Assembly: GCF_019059575.1 (NCBI RefSeq) | Contig: NW_024883394.1 | Location: 1-64,000, forward strand | Direction of reading: 5' to 3' | DNA from: Amphibalanus amphitrite | Taxonomy: Eukaryota > Arthropoda > Thecostraca > Balanomorpha > Balanidae | Length of the DNA: 64,000 bases | Shown: positions 46,601-60,054 of the stretch, in pieces | How positions within the stretch are numbered: the stretch's first letter is position 1 | How the letters are laid out: every line of letters begins with the position of its first letter | The notes under the pieces: generated by a model | Seen by the model: the letters and a program-made list of their open reading frames with translations, nothing else | Told to the model about the DNA's origin: nothing | Database searches by the model: none | Made by a program: the position numbers and the translations under genes

Positions 46601-49600
46601 TTTGATTCATGTCGATGTGTCGTCTAGAAGCATAGATATGGACGGAAATGTGAAGAGAATTTAAAAAAGAACTGTTCTGAGGGCGTTGTTGGATGAAATT
46701 TGGGTGATACGGGGTCAATACGGGTCAAAGGGGTCAGCCCCGGTCACTTTGGGTCAGGCCAGGTCACATAGGTCACCTCTCGTCCGCTGGGATCAGCCCG
46801 GGCCACTGTTCTGCTTTTGTCTCCACCACTACCCTTTCCCCTACCACTACCCCTACCACTACCCCTACCCTACCACTACCCCTACCCCTACCCCTACCAC
46901 TAACCCTACCACTACCCCTACCCCTACCCCTACCCCTACCCCTACCCCTACCCCTACCACTACATCTACCCCTACCACTACTACTACCCATACTCCTACC
47001 CCTACCACTACCCCTACCCCTACTACTACTCCTACCACTACCCCTACCCCTACTAACACCGCTGGGTCATGTCAGGTCACAGAATAATTCGTGCCATTCC
47101 ATTGCCCTTACTCGATTTTGTCGGAAATGGCGCTTTGTGGCAAATGTGGCGCATTGCGGCAAATGCGGCGCATCTGTACCTGTTGTTTGAGCATGCACCC
47201 TTGCACCAAATTGTACCCTTATCGGGCCATATTTGACAAAACTGTGCGAGCTGCGGCAAAAATGGCGCCCTGTGACCAATGTGACGCATTGCGGCAAACG
47301 CGGTTCATTTGCATTTCATTTGTACAATCTTATCACAAACTGTACCCATTTAGCAACAATCAACACATTTTTTCGCCACCATTTATCAAAATCAATAATT
47401 TCACCCTCCTTCAATGCGAGGCACTCGCCACCGATCGGCATGCATTTAGTCCTCAAAGTTCTTCGACCCCGGCTCTCAATGAAGATCTACGAACCGATCA
47501 AAATTTCATTGGCGTTCTTCCAGCGCGCCCCACGCGCGAACCGTGCACCCCAGCGAGCCGAAACCTAGAAAAGGCGCTGACCCGCTCTGTCACCTAGAAG
47601 GTGTGCAAATTTCAACCCCCTACGATATACCGTCTGCCCTGTAGGCCGGCTAAATTGAACCCACTACACGGCGTGGCGGACAGACAGACTTACAGACAGA
47701 TGGATCCTGTTTAAATAGTAATATAGACAAGCGGCTGCGCCACTTGCTTTGCTGCGTGGTAGGAAAAATTGCGGCACCAGCCAATTTGCTTTCGAATGGT
47801 GTTTGATTCATGTCGATGTGTCGTCTAGAAGCATAGATATGGACGGAAATGTGAAGAGAATTTAAAAAAGAACTGTTCTGAGGGCGTTGTTGGATGAAAT
47901 TTGGGTGATACGGGGTCAATACGGGTCAAAGGGGTCAGCCCCGGTCACTTTGGGTCAGGCCAGGTCACATAGGTCACCTCTCGTCCGCTGGGATCAGCCC
48001 GGGCCACTGTTCTGCTTTTGTCTCCACCACTACCCTTTCCCCTACCACTACCCCTACCACTACCCCTACCCTACCACTACCCCTACCCCTACCCCTACCA
48101 CTAACCCTACCACTACCCCTACCCCTACCCCTACCCCTACCCCTACCCCTACCCCTACCACTACATCTACCCCTACCACTACTACTACCCATACTCCTAC
48201 CCCTACCACTACCCCTACCCCTACTACTACTCCTACCACTACCCCTACCCCTACTAACACCGCTGGGTCATGTCAGGTCACAGAATAATTCGTGCCATTC
48301 CATTGCCCTTACTCGATTTTGTCGGAAATGGCGCTTTGTGGCAAATGTGGCGCATTGCGGCAAATGCGGCGCATCTGTACCTGTTGTTTGAGCATGCACC
48401 CTTGCACCAAATTGTACCCTTATCGGGCCATATTTGACAAAACTGTGCGAGCTGCGGCAAAAATGGCGCCCTGTGACCAATGTGACGCATTGCGGCAAAC
48501 GCGGTTCATTTGCATTTCATTTGTACAATCTTATCACAAACTGTACCCATTTAGCAACAATCAACACATTTTTTCGCCACCATTTATCAAAATCAATAAT
48601 TTCACCCTCCTTCAATGCGAGGCACTCGCCACCGATCGGCATGCATTTAGTCCTCAAAGTTCTTCGACCCCGGCTCTCAATGAAGATCTACGAACCGATC
48701 AAAATTTCATTGGCGTTCTTCCAGCGCGCCCCACGCGCGAACCGTGCACCCCAGCGAGCCGAAACCTAGAAAAGGCGCTGACCCGCTCTGTCACCTAGAA
48801 GGTGTGCAAATTTCAACCCCCTACGATATACCGTCTGCCCTGTAGGCCGGCTAAATTGAACCCACTACACGGCGTGGCGGACAAACAGACAGACAGACAG
48901 ATGGATCCTGTTCAAATAGTAAGATAGACAAGCGGCTGCGCCACTTGCTTTGCTGCGTGGTAGGAAAAAATTGCGGCACCAGCCAATTTGCTTTCGAATG
49001 GTGTTCGATTTAAATCAATGTGTCGTCTAGAAGCATTGATACGGACGGAAATGTGAAGAGAATTTAAGAAAGAATTGTTCTGAGGGCGTTGTTGTATGAA
49101 ATTTGGGTGATACGGGGTCAAAGGGGTCATCCCCGGTCACTTTGGGTCAGGCCAGGTCACATAGGTCACCTCTCGTCCGCTGGGATCAGCCCGGGCCACT
49201 GTTCTGCTTTTGCCTCCACCACTGCCCCTACCCCTACCACTACCCCTACCCCTACCCCTACCACTACTACTACCCCTACTACTACCCCTACTACTACCCC
49301 TACCACTACTACTACACATACTCATACCCCTACCCCTACCACTACCCCTATCCCTACCCCTACTACTACTCCTACCACTACCCCTACCCCTACCACTACC
49401 CCTACCCCTACCACTACCCCTACCCCTACCTCCTACCACTACCACTACCCCTACCACTACCACTACCTACCACTGGGTCATGTCAGGTCACAGAATTGGA
49501 TCCGGCAATAAGTATTTTTAAAAATCAGGCTTAAAAAAGTTTCTAGCCCTGCTCCTATTCGTGCCATTCCATTACGCTTAACCTTATAGGTCGGAAATGG

Positions 49601-50188
49601 CGCATTGTGACAAATGTGGCGCATTGCGGTAAATGCGGCGCATCTGTACCTGTTGGCTGAATATGCATCCTGGCACCAAATTACACCCATATCGGACTAT
49701 ATTTGACAAAACTGTGCGATTTGCGGCAAAAAATGACGCCTTGGGACAGATGTGGCGCATTGCGGCAAACGCGGTGCATTTTTATACGTGTATCACAAAC
49801 TGTTTCCATTGAACGAAAATCAACACATATTTTCGCCACCATTTATCAAAATCAATTTCACCATCCGCCAATGCGAGGCACCCGCCACCGATCGGCATGC
49901 ATTTAGTTTACAAAGTTTGTCGACCCCAGCTCTCAATGAAGATCTACGAACCGATCAAAATTTCATTGGCGATCTTCCAGCGCGCCCCACGCGCGAACCG
50001 TGCACCCCAGCGAGCCGAAACCTAGAAAAGGCGCTGACCCGTTCTGTCACCTATAAGGTGTGCAAATTTCAACCCCCTGCGCCGTACCGTCTGCCCTGTA
50101 GGCCGGCTAAATTGAACCCACTACACGGCGTGGCGGACAGACAAACAAACAAACAAACAGATGGATCCTGTTCAAATAGTAGTATAGA
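43605..50188 (+). repeat. Five-unit satellite array with C-rich minisatellite cores
   Basis: Units begin with CAAGCGGCTGCGCCACTTGC at 43605, 45057, 46527, 47728 and 48929. Each unit holds, in order, a unique-looking head, a GGGTCAGGCCAGGTCACATA block, a CCCTAC/CCACTA core, a GTGGCGCATTGCGGCAAA block, a GAACCGATCAAAATTTCATT block, and an ACAG microsatellite followed by ATGGATCCTGTT. The cores (about 43901-44343, 45353-45810, 46825-47055, 48026-48256, 49217-49470) account for the length differences. The apparent long Pro/Thr/Tyr/His frames in the cores are repeat translations. Origin may be a non-autonomous element amplified head to tail; the class is unknown. Confidence 0.85.
46527..48928 (+). 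repeat. Essentially identical 1,201-bp tandem duplication
   Basis: Units 3 (46527-47727) and 4 (47728-48928) are offset by exactly 1,201 bp. They look identical for at least the first ~1.15 kb, including every base of the C-rich core, and differ only near the ACAG tail. The other units differ at many positions. Confidence 0.85.
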
Positions 50189-50280
50189 TTGGAGTGTCTT
50201 GGCCTAAAACAACTATGATGAGCGATAGGCTTTTCCCAGTTGTTGCTTCTGTGATCTGTTGCCAGCAGCGAACGCATCTC

Positions 50281-50597
50281 ATTTATCGTAAATCGTTAAT
50301 CGTTAATCGTTAAATCGTTATCAATTTAAAATAAACACATTAATCGCCAGGCATTTCGCTGTATTTGCTTTCTCCAGGGCGACAAGCAGTAAGAAACACA
50401 ACAACATTTTCACAGGTTCTCGCATTTGTCATGCTTCCGGTTGCATGATAAATGTGCGAGCCTGTGAAGATGTTGCTATATTTTTGAACGTTTGTCGCCC
50501 TTGAGAAAGCGAACACAGCGAAACGTCGGGCCATTAATGTGTCTAATTTTAACTTCATAACGATTCAACGAGTAACGATTAACGATTTACGATAAAT
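50281..50597. repeat. Foldback element, ~317 bp
   Basis: The ends ATTTATCGTAAATCGTTAAT and its complement are inverted. The inner parts also pair (GGGCGACAA/TTGTCGCCC; CACAGG..CTCGCA with TGCGAG..CCTGTG), so almost the whole element folds into one hairpin with centre near 50437. Arm identity is moderate. Confidence 0.75.
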
Positions 50598-52289
50598 GAC
50601 GATTTAGAGTAGCGATTAACGAAAGGTCTTTGCAGTCTTTATACCTACTGTCAACCTGTCTGTTTTCATCAACAAACAACAGTCACAGTCAGTTTGATCA
50701 CTGAATCAACTCATACGTTAGCACTTATCGATTAGTGTTAATTGATAAGCACTAAATATCCATTAGTGCTTATAATCACTAGACATTCACAAAATATCGA
50801 AATATCATGCGATACATTGAATCACGCCGGACAACTACCAGGCGTCAGCGAGATCTATGTAAGTACCTTGCCAATCGAATGAAGGTCGACTTGGCCACTA
50901 TCAAATAAGCGCTGGGGATTTCCGTCGACACGACAGTGGAAGACCGTTTCTCTCTGGGGGCCATCGTGGGAAATTTTTATTGTCACTCTGCCTACAAAAT
51001 GCACTGACGGTAAGTGTCTTGACTCTTGGCAAGACAGTTTATGTCATCATGTATTTTATGAGTTTGTCTTCAGAATGAAGGCAGTTGTAAAGAATGGAAC
51101 GTAGGCTAAGGTGAAACATAAAAAACTTGAACAGATGAATCGATGCAGTGGATGGCCCTCTGTCAAGCTCACTCTCTTTAGCTTACCATATTGCCTTTTA
51201 GTAGCTGTTTTGGATATGGACCGTTTTCGCTCCCAGACAGCTTCCCCAGCCCCCCCCCCCCCCCTGCCGTGACCCACCCAGACAGCCACAGTCTCGAAGA
51301 CAGCCACGACAGACAGCTGCCGAATGTTATCCATACCTATACCTATATTTCTTTATCTACGTTTCGTAATGGGCTTACATATAGGGCATTGCGGCGCAGT
51401 ATCATTGCAGGCGTTTTGCTGCTGCCATCTATCGGTAAGATGTGAATATTTCGATCATTGCGGCACAGCATCACTCCAGGCGCACGGGGTAGAGTTGTAT
51501 CGATACGAATACGAACGAATTGTTGACGGCTCATTAGGATTACGTGACTAATGAACTGACAGTCCGACTGGTTCGGGCAGTTGCATTGAAGATTGACGGG
51601 AATGTATAGTTTATTTCAGCGGAGGAGTGCAGTGTGCGAGGGAGAATTTATCCACAGACGACAGATCATCTAATTATAGTCTTTTCTTACAACACTCCGA
51701 ACTTAACAGATCATCACTAGTTTTGACTTTTGAAGGTCGAGTATAAGTTTTTATGGAGGAGACCTCAGTTTTCACGGTTTGTCCCATTCCTTATCTTCAT
51801 CTCGACAGGCACGTGGATTCTCAATGGTAGGTGTGTCTGCGTCACGTTTTTCCTTCCCGAAATCCTGTCGCCCTCTAAGCGGTCCGTCGCTTCCCATCCT
51901 CAGGACAGTCAAATCCTTCTCCTCCACGCCTCCACCCCCTGTTCCCGGCTGGACGGGCAACTTTCTCCCATGCGGGAAGCTCCTGTAGGAGCACGCCCGT
52001 TGCCGGGTGCGGTGAGTGTCAGGGGCGGGTCGGCCTGTCCTTTCGGACGGGCTCAGCCCCGGCGACTCACCAGGGTGCCTGCCCAGACCAATGTCTCCAC
52101 CTAATTCCCATCATCCTTCCGGCTCTGAGAGTCTCATTAGACCGAAAGACTCAAAGACCAACCCCAAAACAAAAAACTCACCCTCTTACTGAAATTCTGT
52201 CGACTATCTTTGCTCCTTCTTCACCTACTGTTTCCGCTCCCAGACAGTCCCTCCCCTAAAACATCCCCACAAACATCCATGCAGCAGTG
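50598..52289. other. No recognisable gene
   Basis: Short frames only. A poly-C run lies at about 51250-51266. A GC-rich stretch at about 51990-52085 (with GTGAGTGTCAGGGGCGGG) could be the edge of a retroelement but has no readable domain. The 124-codon frame at 51730-52104 matches nothing I know. Confidence 0.4.
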
Positions 52290-53496
52290 TTAACCCGGCA
52301 GGCGGTGGGCCCACCAGCCACCTTCCACGCGGTGGGGGGGGGGGGGGCACTTTTTTGCCCCCCCCCCCCGTATCTCCAAAACTACTAGACGGATCCGAAA
52401 AATTCAAACGGCGTTCGATAGCCCTGTCAAATTTGTCGAGGGAAACCAAATTTCATTGACCTCGGGGTCACCGATGACGTCACAGGTCAGGTCAAAGATA
52501 AAATGTTTCACCGTTCACAGGGCTTCTAGGGAAAGAAAGCGCTATAACACCGAGTAAAACGCATTTTGTCGAAAATCAGCGATAAGGCGTCAGTTGTCTA
52601 GTACATATGTTGCTATTAGAGGTCACTGGTCATACCAGGTCAGGTCACAGGTCAGGTCACCAAAGGTCACCAAGGGTCACCACATGAGCCCAACTTTACT
52701 AAGGTTATGTGATGCATGTTTTATGGCCAGTTTTTCATTTCCAACTCAATGGTGTTGGTTATAAGACCATCAGGTACGGTTTAGGTCACTTTCTGGTGGA
52801 GGTCAGGTCAAGGTCAGGTCAAAAAAGGTCAAATTTCAAAGTTGATATTTTTGCAGAAAATGGGTATCGATTCGATGCAGCTCGTCACGGGGAGTCTAAT
52901 GGTGGTCTTTGTTTTGCGCTACGAGGTCTAGAATTGCTAAAAATTGAGTTTGAAAATTTGACGTCATCAATTTTGAACAGTTTTTTCGCTATAACTTGGC
53001 CAAAAAACGAGGTATCGATCTCAAATTTGGTATGTAGATAGAAGGCGGTAGGGACTATCACATATATTCCGGTTTTTTCGAAATTCAAAAAACTTTTTGG
53101 ATTTTTTGGCTATTATATTCAAAAAATCTATTTTTTGATTTTTGGGGGTCAAAATCCAAAAAATTCGAAAAACCGAAATAACAGTTTTGTAGCCCTTTTG
53201 ATTCCACACCTTTTATGTCTAAAACATTTTTCTGTATCTCTAAAGCTGTAGGCCTGACAGCTCTTCCCGCGAAACCTTTTTTTGGGTCGAAAATGGCAAA
53301 AATGACGTCACTCTTACGTCATTAGCGGCCAACCTATCATAGCCTTTGGAAAAATTTTTGGTCACCATGTGCGCTAGCTGCTCCCGGGAGGGTACTGAAA
53401 GTTTGGTGACGATCGGCGCAGCGGTTCTCGAGATATATCGAAAAAAGTAAAGGGGGGGCAAAAAATTGCCCCCCCCCCCACCGCCTGGAAGGTTAA
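52290..53496 (+). mobile_element. TTAA-type element, copy 6
   Basis: Ends TTAACCCGGCAGGCGGTGGG and the complement of TTAACCTTCCAGGCGGTGGG, with TTAA on both sides and G/C homopolymers just inside. GGTCA-rich left part and T/A-rich right part. It is nearly identical to the element at 61617-63966 and shows the empty site of the foldback inserted there. Confidence 0.85.
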
Positions 53497-54152
53497 AGAC
53501 AGCCTCCCTACACAGCCGCACACAGTCTCGAAGACATACCTTCATTACCTAACGCATATGCTATGGCATCGGCCTTGTATTCGAGCAGCACAGTATAGAT
53601 AACACCCGGGCGTATCAGCGGGTAACAGACCCGTTCTGGCCGATCCAGGAGTGGGGAGGGAGTGGGGGCGAATTGAGGAAAACGCTCCCTTGCAGTACCC
53701 GAAACCGATGATTTTTTTTTTTCAAAGAATGGAAATAATTTATCAAACTTTTATCAGGAGCAGCTTGCTTTAAATTGCACGGCACTGGTATTGAATCGAA
53801 ATCCGATTATATTTTTCATACAGAATTTTGAGATTTTCAGGCATGCCCCTCAGCGTTCTAGATCGCCTTTCTGGATACGCCTCTGCAGACGCACGGTGTC
53901 CCTGCGTGGTAGCGGTTATCTGAGAGGTGGCGTGACGATTTGTCTGGGACAAAGTTCGCACGTGTCGTCCATATCATGAAATGATTTGGCATACAGGACG
54001 CGGGATGGCGTGGTTATCTCTATTCAGCATGACGCTAAATTACCAAAGGTGGCTGTTTTTACGAAAAAGGAAACGTTTTTCCTTGTCAGTACTTTTTGCA
54101 TAGATGGTGATAAGTGAAAATTCCAGGCAAAATTTCCAGAATAATATCCTTG

Positions 54153-54468
54153 CATATTTGTGTTATGAGGTTATCGGTGGAGCCAACAAATAACTAAATG
54201 CACTTACTTTTATTGACGTTTCGGTTTCAAACAACCTTCGTCAGAAAAGAATTACAAGTTACGTCTCATATTTCAAAAATGCACATATTTCAAACACACT
54301 GAGAACATAGCTATGTTCTCAGTGTGTTTGAAATATGTGCATTTTTGAAATATGAGACGTAACTTGTAATTCTATTCTGACGAAGGTTGCTTGAAACCGA
54401 AACGTCAATAAAAGTAAGTGCATTTAGTTATTTGTTGGCTCCACCGATAACCTCATAACACAAATATG
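54153..54468. repeat. Near-perfect 316-bp palindrome
   Basis: Two ~158-bp arms with only about two mismatches meet without spacer at 54310/54311 (ACATAGCTATGT). The arms contain GACGTTTCGGTTTCAA and CCTTCGTCAG. It ends 166 bp before the start codon of ABHD10-B, so it lies in or near that gene's promoter or 5' UTR. Confidence 0.9.
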
Positions 54469-54634
54469 TCCCTAAATAATCAGCATCCTTGCATATGTTT
54501 AAAATATGAAAACCGACAAGTCACTATTGTGTGCCTAGTGGCGGCGCTCCTATGCTCTGGTTGGCCCGGTGTTATCTGATAGCTTGACTCCACATCACGT
54601 TCGGTCCTCAGTCTCCGTTCGCCCACCCACAGCC

Positions 54635-56728
54635 ATGGACGGAAACAAGCACATCTGCGGCATCAAAAAGTCGAGCATTTTCCGCAAAAATAATCTAGTT
54701 GAGACCCAGTTTGCTGACCTGGGACGGTCGGAAGATGGAGATTACATTCGACGCCTGGCCTACTGCAAGATCGAGGGGCCGCATAGGCCGGGGCTGATCT
54801 ATGTGCCTGGATATTTTGCACGAATGAACATCGCCAAAGCCAACATTCTGGAAGAGTTCTGTGCGATGCACGGTCATCCATTCGTCAAGTAAGTGGAGAC
54901 ATTTTAACGTAAAACGATGATACAATTGAGGAATGCGGAAGGATAATGCTATTTAGAAAAATCATCTAAGCTAGCAATGATCTTTTTAAATGAAATTTTA
55001 AATCAAACATTTACTTGAAATGTGGTAGTCAATATTTATGAAGTTTATGAATTCATACCACTCGATTATATAAAGCCATTTCCTTCATGTTGACGAGTTA
55101 CGGATTGAACGCAACTAGAGGAACAGTTAACTAACTTCAAACAATGCTGCTAACTTGGCGATTTCGCGGCCTTATTCGTTTGAATCGTGTTCCGCCTCGT
55201 CTTAAACGGTCCCATTGGGAGCTTAACTCGACACTTAAAGTATTTTGCTATGATATCGTCTGGCCGTCAGCGCTTCTCAATGCTAATTTGTAGCTCAAGC
55301 TACAAATTTTCCAACGCAGCTCAAAATGTTATCTTTAAAGTGGATCATTCTTTTTCAGACTGACAAGATGTCTGTCAGTCAGACAAAATGGCTGTCACAG
55401 GACAGCAGACACTCACTTACGCTTCCATGACACGTCGGACATGTCTAAATCGATTTAGAGAAATTTGTCGTCATGCGTTTTTCTCGAGTACTATTCACCT
55501 TCTGCAAAAAAAAACGAGCATATATATGATTTTAGCTAGCACTCCTATATTTACAATTTTGAATGTTGCCTTCATGCTATGATGAAGCAAATCCATTTTG
55601 CAAAATCGGTTTGACTTGTGTCATGGAAACGTAGCCAGCGTGCTCCTTCCGGGCGTCGCTTCGCCGCGTGATGTAATATGCTGCTGTCAGATGAGACCGT
55701 GACAATTTTTAACCTGGTTGTGTAGGCGCCACTTTTACGTTCACCCCTGAGCTGTTTTTATTCGTTTTAATCATATGCTGGTATGACGCAACTCCTGGAA
55801 AACCATGTCTTATAGAAGGATTTTTAGCAAATATACAAATGTTTGGTAGGCTAGTGCTGAGAAGATTCTTTCTCAATACAAATACGAGTTTTTATTGTAC
55901 CACTCATGACCAATGTGTCTCATATTGCGATAAAGACACATGCTTTTGCCTATCAAGTCGAAATTATTTTGCGGCCCTGGTGAAGCACTTGTTAAGGCGT
56001 TCGTTCAAGGCTCGGGAGGACCCAGGTTTGAATCCCGGTGTCCCCAGCTGCGTCAATGGGAGCGGGGTAGGCTCGCGCAATTGCCGTTGCTGAAGGAAGG
56101 AGGAAAGGGAACACCTCAGTAATTGGGAAATTGTCAGAGGGAGAAATGCACAAAATTAGACAGCTTGATAGAAGCTCGATTTATACATAACCGACGAATT
56201 TTACACAACAACCTAAAAAATAGCTCACAATAGCCGTGTTTACATAGGGTTAGTTGCCAGGTAGTGGAATTCCGATACCGAGACATTTATTCCAGTAACG
56301 AGACATTTCAGGCAAACTCCGCTAGTTCTGAAGACCCATCCGGCCTTCTGGCCGGAACGAACCCTCTGACCTGCCTATATGGCCACACCACACTGGGGTG
56401 GCCATATAGGCAGGTCAGAGGGTTCGTTCCGTGCGCGTGCACCGGACGCACCGGCATCTACGTCTTGTCATCATGAACTCACTGATAAACGGTTCTGCAG
56501 ACTCCGGCGTATCTACCTCATGAGGTAGATACGTGCACGCACCAATAGCACCGTTTAGTCACATAATTCTGCCGATCAGTGCAGTGACCTGACACTGCTT
56601 TATACCTACCTCATGCTGATGTAAGCTGCCTACGATTCTGAATGAAGCGAACTGATAATTATCTTTATCTCCCTCTCTCTTTGTCTCTGCCTATTTCTCT
56701 TTCTTTCCCTTCTATTTCTTATTTCTCT

Positions 56729-56767
<39 letters not shown>

Positions 56768-56777
56768 TCTCACTCTC

Positions 56778-56857
<80 letters not shown>

Positions 56858-59054
56858 GTATGACTCGGAAGGTGTCGGGCAGTCCAAGATGCCCGACTCA
56901 GCACAGTTGAGTTTCAAAAAGTGGTACGAAGACGCCTGCTATGTGATGGAACATCTCACCGATGGACCCCAGATGATCATATCATCCAGTAATGGAGGTA
57001 AATTCGCCTGTATATGTGTTGTTATATCAAAACGCCCACGTTTTGACGTGATCGTTTAGAGTCGTGCCCTTGAAGAGCTCAATGTCGGCCTAGGCACCAC
57101 CGGCCCATACCCTTGTGCCAGCTTAATTTGCAATTAACGTATTGTCATTGATTGTTCGTTTCAGTCGCAAGCTTGAGTAAAGCTTGGAAAATTTTGTGTT
57201 TATTACGTCAAAAGCTATGATTGAAGAACCAAAGTCAATGCTCCACAAAACTTCTTAGAAATGTATTTATTGTCATGACCTATGTAAAATAAGCATCGGA
57301 ATATTAAACAGTATATTGCATAACAACACGCAACTATGAAAATTATCAGCTAAGACAATATTAAATACCGTAAAACGGGGTGTTAAGGGACAGTTTTGAG
57401 GTGTTTTGTTACATAACTCAAGAAGGGTTGGATATAGAAGCATCAAATTGTCAGCATTTTGTGTGGAATTTGGTGCTTTGCATGCCTGCCACATTGAAGT
57501 TTTTAAGATTTATACCTGCATATTATTTTTTATTATTTTTCATCACTGTCCCTTAGCACCCCAATGTGGGGTGTTAAGGGACACCTATAGTAATCCAAGA
57601 AATGGTCATCAAATGCCCACAATTGGGGTGTGGAAGGCCACACAATTTATTTATTGAAATGTTTTGCATATTCTGTCACAAAACAAGTCTGGTTCATTCA
57701 CCACTAATGACCTTTTAGCCAATTACATGTAATGCAGTTTACGCTTCTGGAAAATGTGCTAATTATAAGGTAAACAGAACCAAAAAGTACCTTCTGTCAT
57801 CAATAAAAACCCGTGTTGAAGCTAGTCACTTGGCATTATGTTGCCCCCTTTGTTTTAGCCTTTTTATGATGACATCTTATTTACCTACATCAGTCTCCAT
57901 TGACCCATCATTGTAAAAGAGTGTTGAGATGCTTTGTTATATAACTTAAGATGTGTTAGAGATAAAAGGATGAACTTGCCAGCATTTTATGTGGAATTTG
58001 GTGTTTTCCATGCCTACTGAAAGAAAATTTAATGAAATTATATTTAGATATTATTTTTTATTTTTTCTTCCCTGTCCCTTAGCACCCCACATCCACCTCA
58101 AAATATGCATGTATCCGGAAAAGAGGAAGAGGATGATGAATGAATAGGTGGATTTGCACAAGTTTTTCAGGAAACATGTGCAATACATGTGATAATACAC
58201 CTATGCATTCATTTTCCCTGTACACCCACTAGTTTATGTTGTACACACAAAGTTTTGGAGATGTTTCAATTTTGTGAAAATATAGCATGATTTTCAAATC
58301 CATTTTTGAACCAAATCAATTGCATGAAAAACCATACCATTTTGTCCTATGGTCAAGAACAAAACAGTGTCAACTACCACACTGAAATTTTTATTGAACC
58401 TTCTCAAATTAGGAAGTTAATATCACTCAAAGTTTTTCCCATGCAACTGTCCCTTAGCACCCCACTGTCCCTTAACACCCCATTTTACGGTATAACGTGC
58501 TCGCCTAGTGTATATGATATTCTTCAGTTACTAGCTTAACCTAGCCTGGCCTGACCTAACCTAACCAGCCCATAATCAATTTTTCAGACAATTCGTGATG
58601 ATCATAGATTATTTCATTTTCCTATTTCATCACAATTCGTGATGCTCATAGATTATTTCCTTTCATTTATTTTTCCTTTGAGGCATTTCACTCCCATAAC
58701 GCCGTGCCGTTTTCTGCAGCGTGGATGGCCACTCTGTTAGCTGTAAATTATCCGGAGCGAGTCCACAGCCTGCTACTGATTGGTTCGGCCGTAAACCAGT
58801 GTCTCGATGATGACGTCTTCGAGAACATCGTCTCCTCGCTGGACGAAGAGGTAGGAGGCGAAGCTGGACAGTGGACACTGATGTCAGTGAAAGAGGTTAA
58901 AAGTTGTGGTCGAGGCGGGATTAATGTCGAAGCCAAATAAGTTATTTTGCAGTTTATCGATTTATCAATGCCATTGTCAACTAACAACACTTAGTATAGT
59001 TTGCATCACCAATTTGCGTGAATTGCATGACAGGCGCTGACCTCCGCTTTTCCA

Positions 59055-59128
<74 letters not shown>

Positions 59129-59146
59129 CCTCTCTCTCTCCCTCCC

Positions 59147-59214
<68 letters not shown>

Positions 59215-59983
59215 ACGGCAGCTCGGGTACGCGATGGTAAACCGATCCGTTTCAAAGCTAACTGGGTGGGCGAAGTAACCGCCTCCAGACACTTTCTCGA
59301 TGAAATGAAGGCGGTGCGACTGAACGAAGAGCAGCTCGGCAGTATCCGCTGTCCCGTGCGGATTGTCCATGCAATCGACGTGAGTTGGGCATTCAGTGTA
59401 GAGGGGATCAGGGCCAAACGGCATGACTGTAGAATAGCTGAATAGTTATTTTCAAGGAGGCCTTGGGAAGAGCCCGATTGAGATATTGCATGGAGGTTTG
59501 GTGGGGTGTCAGGACAGCTAAACATGTCATGCCTTGCAGTTCAGTTAGCGCAAAAAACGGTGTCTATTTCAAATTTTACCTAGCTGCACTAGTTGAATGA
59601 GCCAATCTTCGAAGATAATTCAACATCTAGCTGGCGCTAAATGTATAACCTTTTTCATGCAAATACCCTCGTATGTTCATTGTTCATATGACATCGGTAA
59701 GGGCATGGTTCTGTTGGCTGATATGCATCCATATCCACACTCCACATACTCGTATGATAGGAATGGTATATTCGCAGATGTCATATCACGCACTGGGAAT
59801 ATGTCATGTATGATGTGTCATATGTGCTATATATGACAGATTTAGAATATGTCAAATGTGATATGTCATACATGTCATGCATGACACATCTTTGCTCCTC
59901 TACCTGTACACAGATTAGCAAAGGTCTCCAAAACCCCAGACGTGACCGCATGGTTTCGCGCTGACCTGGTTTCACACTGACTC

Positions 59984-60054
<71 letters not shown>

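Noticed and set aside
43626-49534. Long Pro/Thr/Tyr/His-, Gly/Arg- and Val-rich reading frames (up to about 250 codons)
   Set aside because: They are translations of the CCCTAC/CCACTA cores in several frames and both strands, and they recur with the repeat units. No start context or domain supports a gene.
43605-50188. CRISPR array or true telomere
   Set aside because: Units are over 1 kb, without short repeats separated by unique spacers. The C-rich words are irregular and internal to a region with genes on both sides.
51730-52104. 124-codon frame as a gene
   Set aside because: No recognisable domain, biased composition and no splice or start support.
55971-56045. Functional tRNA gene
   Set aside because: The B box is good but the stems do not close into a full cloverleaf, and a SINE-like body follows.
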